Shown here one piece after another: positions 20,027 to 30,358 of a stretch of 64,000 bases of DNA. Where the stretch lies: positions 4,216,501-4,280,500 of the forward strand of contig NZ_PGEP01000001.1 in the NCBI RefSeq assembly GCF_002797445.1, given 5' to 3'. The notes under the pieces are model-generated. The model did no database searches. It had not been told where the DNA came from and saw nothing but the letters and a program-made list of their open reading frames with translations. The stretch is from Acidovorax sp. 69 (GTDB taxonomy: Bacteria; Pseudomonadota; Gammaproteobacteria; Burkholderiales; Burkholderiaceae_C). A program made the translations under genes and the position numbers. Every line of letters begins with the position of its first letter. Within the stretch, counting starts at the first letter, position 1.

Positions 20027-21268
20027 TCAGTCGGCTTGCTTGCGCAGGAAGGCCGGGATCTCCAGGTCGTCCATGCCACCCGACGACAGTGCGTCCACGC
20101 GGGCTGCTGCCTGGGTGCGGTTGGTACGCCATACGCTGGGCACCGACATGCTGCCGTAGTCGGCCTGTGCGCTGCCTGTATGACCGCCCTGCACGCCCAC
20201 AGCAGACCCCATGGAACCAACACCCGCCACCGGCATTTGGTAGGCCATGTTGTCCGTGCCGGTGCGAAGGCCGCCCTGCACCACCGAGATGGGCTGGCGG
20301 CGTGCGTTGGCGCGAGACAGGCCCGTGGCTACCACGGTCACGCGGATATCGTCTCCCAGGGTTTCGTCGTAGGCGGCACCAAAGATCACATGGGCATCGG
20401 TCGAAGCATAGGCATTGATGGTGTTCATGGCCTGGCGCGATTCGGACAGCTTGAGGCTGCCCTTGCTCGCCGTGACCAGTACCAGCACGCCCTTGGCGCC
20501 AGACAGGTCGATACCTTCCAGCAGTGGGCAGGCAATGGCTTGTTCGGCCGCGATGCGGGCGCGATCAGGACCGTTGGCGGTGGCCGTGCCCATCATGGCC
20601 TTGCCAGGCTCACCCATCACGGTGCGCACGTCCTCAAAGTCGACGTTCACCTGGCCGTACTCGTTGATGATTTCGGCGATGCCGCCCACGGCGTTCTTGA
20701 GCACGTCGTTGGCATGCGCGAAGGCTTCGTCCTGGGTGATGTCATCGCCCAGCACATCCAGCAGCTTCTCGTTGAGCACCACGATCAGCGAATCCACGTT
20801 GGCTTCCAGCTCGGCCAGGCCATCGTCAGCGTTCTTCATGCGGCGGCCACCTTCCCAGTCGAAAGGCTTGGTGACTACGCCCACCGTCAGGATGCCCATC
20901 TCCTTGGCCACGCGGGCGATCACAGGAGCCGCACCGGTGCCCGTGCCGCCACCCATGCCGGCCGTGATGAACAACATGTGTGCGCCCTGGATGGCGTCGC
21001 GAATGTCATCCACCGCTGCTTCGGCCGCATCGCGCGCCTTTTCAGGCTTGCCCCCCGCGCCGAGGCCACTGCCACCCAGTTGGATGACACGGTGAGCCGA
21101 ACTGCGGGTCAGTGCCTGCGCGTCGGTGTTGGCGCTGACAAACTCCACGCCCTGCACGCTGCGGGCAATCATGTGCTCGACGGCATTGCTGCCACCACCG
21201 CCCACACCGATCACCTTGATCTGGGTGCCCTGGTTGAATTCTTCGGCTTCGATCATTTCGATGGTCAT
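20027..21268 (-). CDS. ftsZ: Cell division protein FtsZ
   Basis: Tubulin-like GTPase that forms the cytokinetic ring. It has 413 residues from ATG 21268 (MTIEMIEAEEFNQG), with AGGAG just upstream. GTP-binding GGGGSNAVEHM, tubulin signature GGGTGTGAAP and T7-loop region (DFEDVRTVMGEPGKAMMG) are intact. After a Gly/Ser-rich linker the protein ends DDLEIPAFLRKQAD, the conserved C-terminal peptide that binds FtsA and ZipA-type partners. It is the last gene of the leftward dcw run; a 151-bp gap after ftsA may carry its own promoter. Confidence 0.98.
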   Translation of the reverse strand: MTIEMIEAEEFNQGTQIKVIGVGGGGSNAVEHMIARSVQGVEFVSANTDAQALTRSSAHRVIQLGGSGLGAGGKPEKARDAAEAAVDDIRDAIQGAHMLFITAGMGGGTGTGAAPVIARVAKEMGILTVGVVTKPFDWEGGRRMKNADDGLAELEANVDSLIVVLNEKLLDVLGDDITQDEAFAHANDVLKNAVGGIAEIINEYGQVNVDFEDVRTVMGEPGKAMMGTATANGPDRARIAAEQAIACPLLEGIDLSGAKGVLVLVTASKGSLKLSESRQAMNTINAYASTDAHVIFGAAYDETLGDDIRVTVVATGLSRANARRQPISVVQGGLRTGTDNMAYQMPVAGVGSMGSAVGVQGGHTGSAQADYGSMSVPSVWRTNRTQAAARVDALSSGGMDDLEIPAFLRKQAD

Positions 21269-21419
21269 CTTGGAGCTCCTGTTTCTAGATTCGTATGCAA
21301 TTGCCAAATGGGGATCGGGATACTGGGTATTGAAGAGCGCGGCGGTCCTGTACATCGCCATCGCTCGCGCGGTATCCGGTGAGGACTTCCCCGCGCTAAC
21401 CAGAGTGGGTATTTCATGG

Positions 21420-22649
21420 TCAGAAATTCCCCACGATGAAATCTTTGAAGCGTCCGAACGCGGTCTTCATGGACCCGCTTTTTTGCGCCACCTTGAAACC
21501 GCGCAACCGTGCCAGGCGTGCTTCTTCAAGCAGCCCCATGACAGTGGCCGCCCGGGGTTGCGCCACCATGTCCGCCAGGGCACTGGAATACTTGGGAATG
21601 CCGCGCCGCACGGGCTTGAGGAAGATGTCCTCGCCCAGCTCGATCATGCCGGGCATCACCGAGCTGCCGCCCGTGAGCACGATGCCCGAGGACAACACCT
21701 CTTCGTAACCCGACTCGCGGATCACCTGCTGCACCAGCGAGAAGATCTCTTCCACGCGCGGTTCGATCACACCGGCCAGCGCCTGCTTGCTCAGCATGCG
21801 CGGGCTGCGGTCACCCAGGCCGGGGACTTCCACCTGCGCCTCGGGGTCAGCCAGCAACTGCTTGGCGTAACCACTCTCGACCTTGATGTCTTCCGCGTCC
21901 TTGGTGGGCGTGCGCAAGGCCATGGCGATGTCGCTGGTGATCAGGTCGCCCGCAATCGGGATCACCGCCGTGTGCCGGATCGCCCCGCCCGTGAAGATGG
22001 CCACATCGGTCGTGCCGGCGCCGATGTCCACAACCACCACGCCCAGTTCGCGCTCATCGTCGGTCAGCACGGCCTGGCTGCTGGCCAGCGGGTTGAGCAT
22101 GAGCTGTTCGACCTCCAGGCCGCAGCGGCGCACACACTTGATGATGTTCTCGGCCGCGCTCTGTGCACCGGTCACGATGTGGATCTTGGCCTCCAGGCGG
22201 ATGCCGCTCATGCCGATGGGCTCTTTCACATCCTGCCCATCAATCACGAACTCCTGAGGTTCCACCAGCAACAAGCGCTGATCGCTGCTGATGTTGATGG
22301 CCTTGGCCGTCTCCACCACACGCGCCACGTCAGCGGAAGTCACTTCCTTGTCCTTGACGGCCACCATGCCACTGGAATTGAGGCCCCGGATATGGCTGCC
22401 CGTGATGCCGGTGTACACGCGCTGGATCTTGCAGTCGGCCATCAGCTCAGCCTCTTTCAGGGCCTGCTGGATGCTCTGCACGGTGGCGTCGATGTTGACC
22501 ACCACGCCACGCTTCAAGCCATTGCTCGGGGCCACGCCCAGGCCTGCGAGCTTCAGCTCGCCATTGGGCAGAACCTCGGCCACCACAGCCATGACCTTGG
22601 CCGTGCCGATATCCAGCCCCACCACGACATCTTTGTATTCTCTTGCCAT
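21420..22649 (-). CDS. ftsA: Cell division protein FtsA
   Basis: Actin-like ATPase that tethers FtsZ to the membrane and recruits later divisome proteins. It has 409 residues from ATG 22649 (MAREYKDVVVGLDIGTAKVM). The actin-family phosphate loops (VGLDIGTAKV and VVVDIGAGTTDVAIFTGG) and the adenosine motif (GIVLTGGSSVMPGM) are clear. The C-terminus KTAFGRFKDFIVGNF is the amphipathic membrane-targeting helix. It lies between ftsQ and ftsZ on the same strand, the standard dcw order. Confidence 0.97.
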   Translation of the reverse strand: MAREYKDVVVGLDIGTAKVMAVVAEVLPNGELKLAGLGVAPSNGLKRGVVVNIDATVQSIQQALKEAELMADCKIQRVYTGITGSHIRGLNSSGMVAVKDKEVTSADVARVVETAKAINISSDQRLLLVEPQEFVIDGQDVKEPIGMSGIRLEAKIHIVTGAQSAAENIIKCVRRCGLEVEQLMLNPLASSQAVLTDDERELGVVVVDIGAGTTDVAIFTGGAIRHTAVIPIAGDLITSDIAMALRTPTKDAEDIKVESGYAKQLLADPEAQVEVPGLGDRSPRMLSKQALAGVIEPRVEEIFSLVQQVIRESGYEEVLSSGIVLTGGSSVMPGMIELGEDIFLKPVRRGIPKYSSALADMVAQPRAATVMGLLEEARLARLRGFKVAQKSGSMKTAFGRFKDFIVGNF

Positions 22650-22732
22650 ATCAGTCTCTGCCCTTCTCTGTTCTGTCCCGCCATCCCACCGCCTGTATCG
22701 CACTTCGCCGACTGCTTTGCTGTGCCATGCCA

Positions 22733-23539
22733 TCACCTCCTGCGCACGCCGCCAGGGGAACCGGCAGCGTCCGCGCTGACCGTGCTCACGCCCCGCAAGC
22801 GCAGGGCGTAGCCTCCCGCATGCCGCAAATCGGCGGACTCCAGCGCGTCCACACGCCGGCCATACTGCGCAGCCACCTGTGTCAGGGTCCGGATAAAGCG
22901 CTGCGTGCGTTGCACCACTTCCTGGGGCGCTCCGCCCCCCAGCTCCACCACGGCCTCGCTGTCGAGCGTGGCACGCCAGCCCCCTCGGCCCGTGAGTTCC
23001 AGCTCATCCACATCCAGCCCCAGGGGCTTGAACACGGGCTGGATCAAGCCATACATCTGCAGCACCTCGGGCGAGCTGCCTGCAGGCCCTTGCAGGCGCG
23101 GCAGGCCTTCCTGCTCCACATCGCCCACGTTGGCCTCGAACACCTCGCCCTGCGTGTTGACCAGCGCGGAGCCGCTCTCGGGGCCCCAGTACGCCACGGC
23201 GTCGTGCTCCTGCAGCTCTACGCGCAGGCTGCCGGGATACACACGTCGCACCTGCGCACGGCGTACCCAGGGCACCTGCTCGAAGGCCTCGCGGGCGGAG
23301 CGCAGGTCCACGGTGAAAAAATTGCCCGCCAGATGCGGCGCCACGTTGGCCCGCAAAGTCACGGCGTTGTTGTGTGCAAGCTCGCCCTGCACCACGATGC
23401 GCGCAATGGCAAACCCCTGGTAACGCAACACCCACCAGGCCCCCGCTGCCAGCACAAACGCCACAAAGCCCACGAACAGGACCGATGCGGTCAGGTTCAT
23501 GAGCTTGACGTCCAGAGGTGCTGGCAAGGTGTTGGTCAT
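22733..23539 (-). CDS. ftsQ: Cell division protein FtsQ
   Basis: Bitopic divisome scaffold that binds FtsB/FtsL. It has 268 residues: a short cytoplasmic N-terminus, TM at about 17-38 ([21 protein letters not shown]), a POTRA domain ([20 protein letters not shown] ... [20 protein letters not shown]) and the beta domain. ATG 23539 overlaps the ddlB stop by ATGA, showing tight translational coupling. Length and architecture are normal. Confidence 0.95.
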   Translation of the reverse strand: MTNTLPAPLDVKLMNLTASVLFVGFVAFVLAAGAWWVLRYQGFAIARIVVQGELAHNNAVTLRANVAPHLAGNFFTVDLRSAREAFEQVPWVRRAQVRRVYPGSLRVELQEHDAVAYWGPESGSALVNTQGEVFEANVGDVEQEGLPRLQGPAGSSPEVLQMYGLIQPVFKPLGLDVDELELTGRGGWRATLDSEAVVELGGGAPQEVVQRTQRFIRTLTQVAAQYGRRVDALESADLRHAGGYALRLRGVSTVSADAAGSPGGVRRR

Positions 23540-24525
23540 GCGCTGAGGGCTCCCAACGTGGCGCCTGGTGGCGTATCGAGCGTGGCCGTCGCCAACACCC
23601 CCACACACAAGTCTTCATAGCTGATACCGGACGCGCGCGCCGACATGGGTACGAGCGAATGGCCTGTCATGCCGGGCGAGGTATTGATCTCCAGCAAGAA
23701 TGGCTGGCGGTCGCTGGCGCGGATCATGATGTCCGCACGTCCCCAGCCCCGGCAGCCCAGCGCACGAAAAGCCTGCACCACCAGGCGCTGGATCTCGCGC
23801 TCTTCGGCCTCGGGCAAACCGCTCGGGCAGTGGTATTGCGTCACGTCCGTGAAGTACTTGTTCTGGTAGTCGTAGTTGCCTTCGGGTGCCACGATGCGGA
23901 TCACAGGCAACGCATGGGCGCCAGCACCTTCACCCAATACCGGGCAAGTGGTCTCGTCACCCTCGATGAACTGCTCGCACAACACTTCGGGGTCGTATTT
24001 CGAGGCCAGCAGGTAGGCCTGCTCGCACTGCGCTGGCGAAGTGACCTTGGTCAGGCCGATCGTGGAGCCCTCGCGCGAGGGCTTCACGATCATTGGTGCA
24101 CCCAGCGCCAGCAGGGCCTGCACCGTCTGTTCTGCGCTGGACACCAGACGCCAGTCGGGTGTGGGCAGTCCTTCAAAGCGCCAGATGCGCTTGGTCATGA
24201 TCTTGTCCATGGCGATGCTCGATGCCATGACGCCAGGGCCCGTGTAGGGAATACCCAGCAGCTCCAGAGCACCCTGCACAGTGCCATCTTCACCATGGCG
24301 GCCATGCAGCGCGATGAAGCAGCGTGCATAGCCATCGCGCTTGAGGTCGCCCAGGTCGCTTTGCGCGGGATCGAACGCATGGGCATCCACGCCCCGCGAG
24401 CGCAAGGCCTGCAGCACACCGCTGCCCGACATCAATGACACTTCGCGCTCGGCCGAAGCACCGCCCATCAGCACCGCCACCTTGCCCAGCGCTTTCACAT
24501 CCACATTTGAATCAATAAGGGTCAT
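23536..24525 (-). CDS. ddlB: D-alanine--D-alanine ligase
   Basis: ATP-grasp ligase that makes the D-Ala-D-Ala dipeptide added by MurF. It has 329 residues. The family motifs are visible: [56 protein letters not shown] and the metal-binding [17 protein letters not shown]. It starts inside the murC stop (ATGA) and ends inside the ftsQ start. Gene position identifies the dcw-linked DdlB form. A degraded copy of repeat A may span the murC-ddlB junction. Confidence 0.96.
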   Translation of the reverse strand: MTLIDSNVDVKALGKVAVLMGGASAEREVSLMSGSGVLQALRSRGVDAHAFDPAQSDLGDLKRDGYARCFIALHGRHGEDGTVQGALELLGIPYTGPGVMASSIAMDKIMTKRIWRFEGLPTPDWRLVSSAEQTVQALLALGAPMIVKPSREGSTIGLTKVTSPAQCEQAYLLASKYDPEVLCEQFIEGDETTCPVLGEGAGAHALPVIRIVAPEGNYDYQNKYFTDVTQYHCPSGLPEAEEREIQRLVVQAFRALGCRGWGRADIMIRASDRQPFLLEINTSPGMTGHSLVPMSARASGISYEDLCVGVLATATLDTPPGATLGALSA

Positions 24526-24575
24526 AGTGCGCTCCCTTCAACCGCCTTCAGCTCACTATTTTGTAGCAAATCAAC
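24521..24575 (-). repeat. Possible degraded repeat A at murC-ddlB junction
   Basis: Minus strand: TTTGCTACAAAATAGTGAGC, then a spacer and GGGAGCGCACTATGACCC. The start resembles the copy at 53973-54030 (CTACAAAATAATGAGCTAC). The stem has decayed. It encodes the last MurC residues and the ddlB start codon. Confidence 0.35.
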
Positions 24576-25955
24576 GACCTTTCCGGGTACAGCCCCGATG
24601 GAGCCAGCGCCCATGCACATCACCACATCGCCATTGCGCGCGTTGTCGCCAATGGCCTGCGGCAGGTCGGCCACGTTGTCAACGAACATGGGCTCCACGC
24701 GCCCCGCGACCCGCAGAGCGCGGGCCAACGAGCGACCGTCGGCGGCCACCACGGGCGCCTCGCCAGCTGCATACACCTCGGTGAGTAGCACCGCGTCGGC
24801 ATTGCCGATGACTTTCACAAAATCCTCGAAACAATCGCGCGTGCGGCTGTAGCGGTGCGGCTGAAAGGCCAGCACCAGGCGGCGGCCCGGAAAGGCGCCG
24901 CGCGCTGCCGCCAGCGTGGCGGCCATCTCGACCGGGTGGTGGCCGTAGTCGTCGATCACGGTGAACAGCCCCCCGTCTTTGGCGGGCAAGTTGCCATAAC
25001 TTTGGAAGCGCCGACCCACACCCTTGAAACCCGCCAGCGCACGCTGCACGGCTTCGTCGGGAATGTTGAGCTCCACCGCCACCGCGATGGCCGACAGCGC
25101 GTTGAGCACGTTGTGCTCGCCCGCCAGGTTCAGCACGATGTCCAGATCAGGCAAGGTCACGCCATTGCGCCGCTGCACCGTGAAGTGCATCTGCCCCGCC
25201 TCAGCCCGGACGTTGACGGCACGCACCTGCGCATCCTCCGAAAAACCGTAGCTGGTGATGGGGCAGGTCACGCTTTGCAGAATGTCGCGCACGGCCGGGC
25301 TGTCCACGCACAGGATGGCCGTGCCATAGAACGGCATGCGGTGCAGAAAATCGACGAACGCACCCTTGAGTCGGCCAAAGTCGTGGCCGTAGGTCTCCAT
25401 GTGGTCGGCGTCGATGTTGGTCACCACGGCCATCACAGGCAGCAGGTTCAGGAACGATGCGTCGGACTCGTCGGCCTCAACCACGATGTAGTCGCCACTG
25501 CCCAACTTGGCATTGGCACCCGCGCTGTTGAGTTTGCCGCCGATGACAAAGGTCGGGTCCAGACCGGCCTCGGCCAGCACGCTGGTCACCAGGCTGGTGG
25601 TGGTGGTCTTGCCGTGGGTGCCTGCAATGGCGATGCCCTGCTTCAGGCGCATCAACTCGGCCAGCATGAGCGCGCGGGGCACTACCGGGATCTTTTTCGC
25701 GCGCGCGGCCAGCACCTCGGGGTTGTCCGAAGTCACCGCGGTGGACGTCACTACCGCATCAGCGCCATCGATGTGCGCAGCGGCATGGCCCAGGCAGGTG
25801 GTGATGCCCAGGCCCTGCAGGCGGCGCAGCGTGGCGCTGTCGGCCAGGTCAGAGCCCGAGATGCGGTAACCCAGGTTGAACAACACCTCGGCGATGCCGC
25901 TCATGCCGGCGCCGCCCAGGCCAACGAAGTGAATGTGGCGAATCGCGTGTTTCAT
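24522..25955 (-). CDS. murC: UDP-N-acetylmuramate--L-alanine ligase MurC
   Basis: Adds L-Ala to UDP-MurNAc, the first amino acid of the peptide stem, in the cytoplasm. It has 477 residues. The Rossmann-like start [20 protein letters not shown] loop [12 protein letters not shown], central [12 protein letters not shown] and the C-terminal domain ([20 protein letters not shown]) are all present. It overlaps murG by 4 bp and ddlB by 4 bp. Confidence 0.97.
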   Translation of the reverse strand: MKHAIRHIHFVGLGGAGMSGIAEVLFNLGYRISGSDLADSATLRRLQGLGITTCLGHAAAHIDGADAVVTSTAVTSDNPEVLAARAKKIPVVPRALMLAELMRLKQGIAIAGTHGKTTTTSLVTSVLAEAGLDPTFVIGGKLNSAGANAKLGSGDYIVVEADESDASFLNLLPVMAVVTNIDADHMETYGHDFGRLKGAFVDFLHRMPFYGTAILCVDSPAVRDILQSVTCPITSYGFSEDAQVRAVNVRAEAGQMHFTVQRRNGVTLPDLDIVLNLAGEHNVLNALSAIAVAVELNIPDEAVQRALAGFKGVGRRFQSYGNLPAKDGGLFTVIDDYGHHPVEMAATLAAARGAFPGRRLVLAFQPHRYSRTRDCFEDFVKVIGNADAVLLTEVYAAGEAPVVAADGRSLARALRVAGRVEPMFVDNVADLPQAIGDNARNGDVVMCMGAGSIGAVPGKVVDLLQNSELKAVEGSAL

Positions 25956-27016
25956 GCTGCAAGCTCCTCGCAGGCAGTGACCACTTCGCGAGTGGCATTG
26001 ATTTTTTGCATGTTTTTGGCCTTGAGCGCTTTATCTATCAGCGCGGGGCGCTCCATATTCAATAGCATCTGTGCCAACCCTTGGGGCGACAGATCACGTT
26101 GCTGCACCAGCCAGCCGCCTCCGGCGTTCACCAGGAACTGCGCGTTGGTGGTCTGGTGGTCGTCCACCGCCGAGGGGAAAGGTACAAAAATGGACGCGGC
26201 CCCTACGGCGGCAATTTCTGTCACGGTGCTGGCGCCCGCGCGGCAGACGATGATGTCGGCCGCCGCAAATGCGCTGGCGGTGTCGTCGATGAACGGTGTG
26301 AGTTCGGCCTTGACCCCGGCGGCCGCATAGTGGGCACGCAGGGCATCGATCTGCGTGGCACCACTCTGGTGAACCACGGTGGGGCGCTGTTCGAGGGGCA
26401 TGAGGGCGATGGCCTGCGGCACGATCTCGTTGAGCGCGCGTGCGCCCAGGCTGCCACCCACCACCAACAGACGCAGAGGGCCGGTGCGCCCGGCAAACCG
26501 CTCAGCGGGCCCGGCTTGCTGCGTGAAGGCCGTGCGCAGCGGGTTGCCCACCCACTGGCCTTGCTTGAACACATTGGGGAAGGCAGTGAACACGCGGTCG
26601 GCCACGCCTGCCAGCACCTTGTTGGCCATACCCGCCACCGAGTTCTGCTCATGCAGCACCAGCGGCTTGCCAGCCAGAACGCCCATCATTCCACCCGGAA
26701 AAGTGATGTAGCCCCCCAGGCCCACCACCACGTCGGGCTTGACGCGGCGCACCACCTGCAGGGCTTGCCAGAACGCACGCAACAAGCGAAGCGGCAGCAG
26801 CGCCAGCGTGACGAGACCCTTGCCGCGCACGCCCGAAAAGTCGATCAGCTCCAGCGCAAAGCCGTGCGTGGGCACGATGCGTGACTCCATGCTGCCCGGC
26901 GCGCCCAGCCAGTGCACGCGCCAGCCACGCGCGCGAAGCTCCTCGGCCACGGCCAGGCCGGGGAAGATGTGGCCACCGGTGCCACCCGCCATGATGAGGG
27001 CGGTTTTTGGCGTCAT
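25952..27016 (-). CDS. murG: Undecaprenyl-PP-MurNAc-pentapeptide GlcNAc transferase MurG
   Basis: Peripheral membrane glycosyltransferase (GT28) that converts lipid I to lipid II. It has 354 residues from ATG 27016 ([20 protein letters not shown]). The glycine-rich loop [31 protein letters not shown] and the donor-site region ([15 protein letters not shown] ... [17 protein letters not shown]) are intact. The C-terminal helix (about residues 315-337) is encoded by a copy of repeat A. A 79-bp structured spacer separates it from ftsW, unlike its tight junction with murC. Confidence 0.96.
   Translation of the reverse strand: MTPKTALIMAGGTGGHIFPGLAVAEELRARGWRVHWLGAPGSMESRIVPTHGFALELIDFSGVRGKGLVTLALLPLRLLRAFWQALQVVRRVKPDVVVGLGGYITFPGGMMGVLAGKPLVLHEQNSVAGMANKVLAGVADRVFTAFPNVFKQGQWVGNPLRTAFTQQAGPAERFAGRTGPLRLLVVGGSLGARALNEIVPQAIALMPLEQRPTVVHQSGATQIDALRAHYAAAGVKAELTPFIDDTASAFAAADIIVCRAGASTVTEIAAVGAASIFVPFPSAVDDHQTTNAQFLVNAGGGWLVQQRDLSPQGLAQMLLNMERPALIDKALKAKNMQKINATREVVTACEELAA
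26008..26070 (-). repeat. Dispersed palindromic repeat A, copy inside murG
   Basis: Minus strand: GATGCTATTGAATATGG, AGCGCC..., then ATAAAGCGCTCAAGGCCAAA. The right half (AAGCGCT-AAGGCCAAAAA) is close to consensus and the left half has diverged. It lies in frame in the MurG C-terminal helix ([16 protein letters not shown]). Confidence 0.5.
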
Positions 27017-27095
27017 ACGCGGCCACCCCTCATGAGGCACTGCGTGCCTGGCATTGCTTGCGCAATGCACAGCTTGTTTTGGTGAAACAAACTTC
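27017..27095 (-). other. Duplicated ftsW-murG junction with two hairpins
   Basis: The end of ftsW reads CAAGCTTCTCATGCGCGGAG then GCCGCGTATGA; 79 bp further on, CAAGCTGTGC ... CTCATGAGGGGTGGCCGCG then TATGA leads into murG. The GTATGA that once could serve as ftsW stop plus murG start thus occurs twice. Between the copies are two adjacent perfect hairpins: GCATTGC-GCAA-GCAATGC (27051-27068) and AGGCAC-GCA-GTGCCT (27035-27049). Confidence 0.7.
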
Positions 27096-28364
27096 TCATA
27101 CGCGGCCTCCGCGCATGAGAAGCTTGTTTTCATAATCCACCCGCAATACCACCGCAAGCGCCACGAGATTCATCAAGATCGCCGACCCCCCGAAACTCAT
27201 CAGTGGCAGCGTGAGCCCCTTGGTGGGCAGAGCCCCCAGGTTCACACCCATGTTGATGAACGCCTGGAAGCCGATCCAGATCGCCACCCCTTGCGCCACC
27301 AGGCCAGAGAACACGCGGTCCAGTGCAATGGCCTGGCGGCCGATGTGCATGATGCGGCGGGTCATCCACAGGAACAGCACGATGAGTGCGAGCACACCCA
27401 GCAAGCCGAACTCCTCGCCAATCACGGCCAGCAGAAAGTCGGTATGAGCTTCGGGCAGCCAGTGCAGTTTTTCCACACTACCGCCCAGGCCGACACCAAA
27501 AATTTCGCCGCGCCCGATGGCGATGAGCGAATGCGAGAGCTGGTAGCCCTTGCCCAGTGCATGCTGCTCGCTGAAGGGGTCGAGGTAAGCGAACACACGC
27601 TCGCGGCGCCAGGGCGAGCTGGCGATCATCAGCGCAAAGGCGCCCACCAGCACCCCGGCGATCAGGAAAAACATGCGGGCGTTGACGCCGCCCAGAAACA
27701 AGATGCCCATGGCGATCACCGCCACCACCATGAAGGCGCCCATGTCGGGCTCGGCCAGCAACAAAACGCCCACAATGGCCACGGCAGCGCCCATCGGCAA
27801 TACCGCGCGGAAGAAGCGCTCCTTGACCTCCATCTTGCGCACCATGTAATCGGCAGCGTAGATGAGCACAGCAAACTTGGCCACCTCGGAGGGCTGGAAC
27901 CCGATAGGCCCGATGGACAACCAGCGCCGCGCCCCATTGACCACCTTGCCGACCCCGGGGATCAATACGGCCACCAGCATCAGAAGGGCCAGCACAAACA
28001 GCCAGGGCGCCACGCGCTCCCACAGTGCCATAGGTATCTGGAACGTCAACAGCGCCGCCACAAAACCCACCACCAGGTACATCACGTGCCGGGTGAGGAA
28101 GTGGGTGGATGCATAGTTGGCAAACCGCGGGTTGTCCGGCATGGCGATGGATGCCGAATACACCATGACCAGCCCCCAGGCGAGCAATGCCACCACCACC
28201 CACAGCAGGGCCTGGTCAAACCCCAGAACGCTGGCAGGTGTGCTGGAAGATTGCCGGTACTCGGTGCCGCCCACACGCACGGGCAGCACATCGGCCGCCT
28301 TGCCCGGCAAGCCACCAAACCAGCCGGTCACGCGTTGCAGCAGGGTGCTGGCGGGTGCTGTCAT
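27096..28364 (-). CDS. ftsW: SEDS peptidoglycan polymerase FtsW
   Basis: Ten-helix SEDS glycosyltransferase that works with FtsI to build septal peptidoglycan from lipid II. It has 422 residues. The cytoplasmic N-terminus is about 45 residues longer than the membrane core ([20 protein letters not shown]). Signature segments [61 protein letters not shown] and [15 protein letters not shown] are present. The start overlaps murD by ATGA. Confidence 0.97.
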   Translation of the reverse strand: MTAPASTLLQRVTGWFGGLPGKAADVLPVRVGGTEYRQSSSTPASVLGFDQALLWVVVALLAWGLVMVYSASIAMPDNPRFANYASTHFLTRHVMYLVVGFVAALLTFQIPMALWERVAPWLFVLALLMLVAVLIPGVGKVVNGARRWLSIGPIGFQPSEVAKFAVLIYAADYMVRKMEVKERFFRAVLPMGAAVAIVGVLLLAEPDMGAFMVVAVIAMGILFLGGVNARMFFLIAGVLVGAFALMIASSPWRRERVFAYLDPFSEQHALGKGYQLSHSLIAIGRGEIFGVGLGGSVEKLHWLPEAHTDFLLAVIGEEFGLLGVLALIVLFLWMTRRIMHIGRQAIALDRVFSGLVAQGVAIWIGFQAFINMGVNLGALPTKGLTLPLMSFGGSAILMNLVALAVVLRVDYENKLLMRGGRV

Positions 28365-30358
28365 GCCATCCCCTCCACCGGCTGCCCGGCATCGTCTGCC
28401 ATCGCGCGCACGGCGTCACAGAAGACCTGTGCCCGGTGCTCGTAATCCTTGAACATGTCGAAGCTGGCGCAGGCAGGCGACATCAAGACCGCATCGCCCG
28501 CGTGCGCCCGCTGGGCGGCCAGCGCTACGGCCTGAGGCAGCGTTTCAGCATCCAGCAAGGCCACGCCGGACTCTTCCAGGGCTGCGCGGATCAGCGGCGC
28601 ATCGCGCCCCATCAGCACCACCGCGCGGGCATAACGCGATACCGGCACGGCCAAGGGAGAGAAGTCCTGCCCCTTGCCTTCGCCGCCCAGGATGACCACC
28701 AGGCGGCGCTCGGTACCCAGGCCGATGAGCGCTGCGACCGTGGCGCCCACGTTGGTGCCCTTGCTGTCGTCGAAGTATTCCACGCTGTGGATGATCGCCA
28801 CGGGCTCCACGCGGTGTGGCTCACCCCGGTATTCACGCAGGCCGTACAACATGGGCGCCAGGGGGCAGCCAGCGGCTGCGGCCAAAGCCAGTGCGGCCAG
28901 CGCGTTGGAGGCGTTGTGGCGCCCCCGGATGCGCAGCGCGTCGGCAGGCATGAGCCGCTGGATGTGCAGGTCTTCCTCGACGTCGTTGCGTCCGCGCTTG
29001 CGGGTTTCGTCTGCGTCCATGGCACGCACCAGCCAGGGCATTCCGCTCACCACCTCAATCCCAAAGTCGCCCGGACGCCGGGGCATGTCGCCGCCAAAGG
29101 TGAGGTGCGCGCGCACCTGCGGCTTTTGCAGCTTGACCTTGACGGGGGGAGGCAACATCTGAATGACAGTGGCGTCTTCGCGATTCAGGACCATCAGGCC
29201 TGTCATGCCAAAAATACGGGCCTTGGCGGCGGCATAGGCGTCGATGTCGCCATGCCAGTCGAGGTGGTCCTGCGTGATGTTGAGCACGGTCGCCGCGGTG
29301 GGTTCGAAGCCAGTGATGCCATCCAGCTGGAAGCTCGACAACTCCAGCACCCACACGTCGGGCAGCGTATCCGCATCCAGATGACCGGCCAGCGTATCGA
29401 GCAGAGTCGGGCCAATGTTGCCGGCCACCGCCACGCGCTTGCCAGAGCGTTCCACCAGCTGGCCGGTGAGCGAGGTCACGGTGGTCTTGCCGTTGGTCCC
29501 GGTGATGGCCAGCACGGCAGGCGTGTAGGCATGCGATGCACGCAGGGCCGTCAACGCCGCCGCATACAAGCTCAACTCGCCCCCAGCGCTTATTCCACCG
29601 GCGGTAGCCGCTTCAAAAACAGGAGCAACCGACTGCGGACTCAGCCCTGGCGAGCGGTAGACCGCCTGCAGGTTCTGCCCCACGACCAGGCTGGCGTCGA
29701 AGGCGCCCGACACAAAACGAACCAGGGGCAACTCCTGCTGCAGCGCGGGCAATTGAGGTGGTGCAGCACGCGTGTCGGCCACAGTGACCTGCGCGCCGCA
29801 GCGCACGCACCAGCGCGCCATGGCCAGGCCCGAGGCGCCCAGGCCCAGGATGAGGATGTTCTGGCCTCTCAGCAGTTGTGCAACACCTTCGCGGGCGGGG
29901 GCCAGCGGTTCGACGGGCTCTGCCGACGCAGCGGCAGCCTCGTCGCTATCAACGCCTGCACTCACAGCGGCGCTGTCCTCGGGGGCCGACACGTCGGCAA
30001 AAATCTGCGCCACAAAATCGGCTGCAGCCTTGGCGGCCGACACGGCGGGCACGGCTTCGGGGTTCCACGCCGTGCTGGTGCCCGCGATGGCGGGCTTCGC
30101 CGTCAAGGCATCCGCCGCCTCTGCGGGCCGTGCGGATTCAGGCGGTGCATCGGTGGTGGGCAACTCCGCAGCGACCACGGCATCCAGCGCCCCTTCCTGC
30201 GCTTCAGCGCGCTCGCTGGCGGCTGGTGGAACGGCCTGCGCCTCAGCGCTCGGTGCGCTGGGCACAGGCACGCCCGCACCTGCACCAGACCCAGAGGACA
30301 ACTCGGTCTCGGGCACACCGGGTGTGCCAAGGGAGGGCGTGTGATCGTTCGGGTTCAT
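28361..30358 (-). CDS. murD: UDP-MurNAc-L-Ala--D-Glu ligase MurD with long N-terminal extension
   Basis: Adds D-Glu to UDP-MurNAc-L-Ala. ATG 30358 overlaps the mraY stop (ATGA), giving 665 residues against about 440 in E. coli. Residues 1 to about 160 are Ala/Pro/Glu/Ser-rich and probably disordered. The true fold begins at [20 protein letters not shown] and continues with P-loop TGTNGKTT (286-293), the central ELSSFQLD and [16 protein letters not shown], an insertion near [16 protein letters not shown], and [18 protein letters not shown] later in-frame start nearer the core would give a normal protein but would lose the operon's usual coupling. A copy of repeat A is read in frame at about residues 243-262. 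Confidence 0.93.
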   Translation of the reverse strand: MNPNDHTPSLGTPGVPETELSSGSGAGAGVPVPSAPSAEAQAVPPAASERAEAQEGALDAVVAAELPTTDAPPESARPAEAADALTAKPAIAGTSTAWNPEAVPAVSAAKAAADFVAQIFADVSAPEDSAAVSAGVDSDEAAAASAEPVEPLAPAREGVAQLLRGQNILILGLGASGLAMARWCVRCGAQVTVADTRAAPPQLPALQQELPLVRFVSGAFDASLVVGQNLQAVYRSPGLSPQSVAPVFEAATAGGISAGGELSLYAAALTALRASHAYTPAVLAITGTNGKTTVTSLTGQLVERSGKRVAVAGNIGPTLLDTLAGHLDADTLPDVWVLELSSFQLDGITGFEPTAATVLNITQDHLDWHGDIDAYAAAKARIFGMTGLMVLNREDATVIQMLPPPVKVKLQKPQVRAHLTFGGDMPRRPGDFGIEVVSGMPWLVRAMDADETRKRGRNDVEEDLHIQRLMPADALRIRGRHNASNALAALALAAAAGCPLAPMLYGLREYRGEPHRVEPVAIIHSVEYFDDSKGTNVGATVAALIGLGTERRLVVILGGEGKGQDFSPLAVPVSRYARAVVLMGRDAPLIRAALEESGVALLDAETLPQAVALAAQRAHAGDAVLMSPACASFDMFKDYEHRAQVFCDAVRAMADDAGQPVEGMA
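29580..29630 (-). repeat. Dispersed palindromic repeat A, copy inside murD
   Basis: Minus strand: TTGCTCCTGTTTTTGAAGC, a degraded stem, then AATAAGCGCTGGGGGCGAG. The flank TGCTCC-TTTTT and the right stem AAGCGCTGG match other copies. Coding in frame. Confidence 0.4.
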
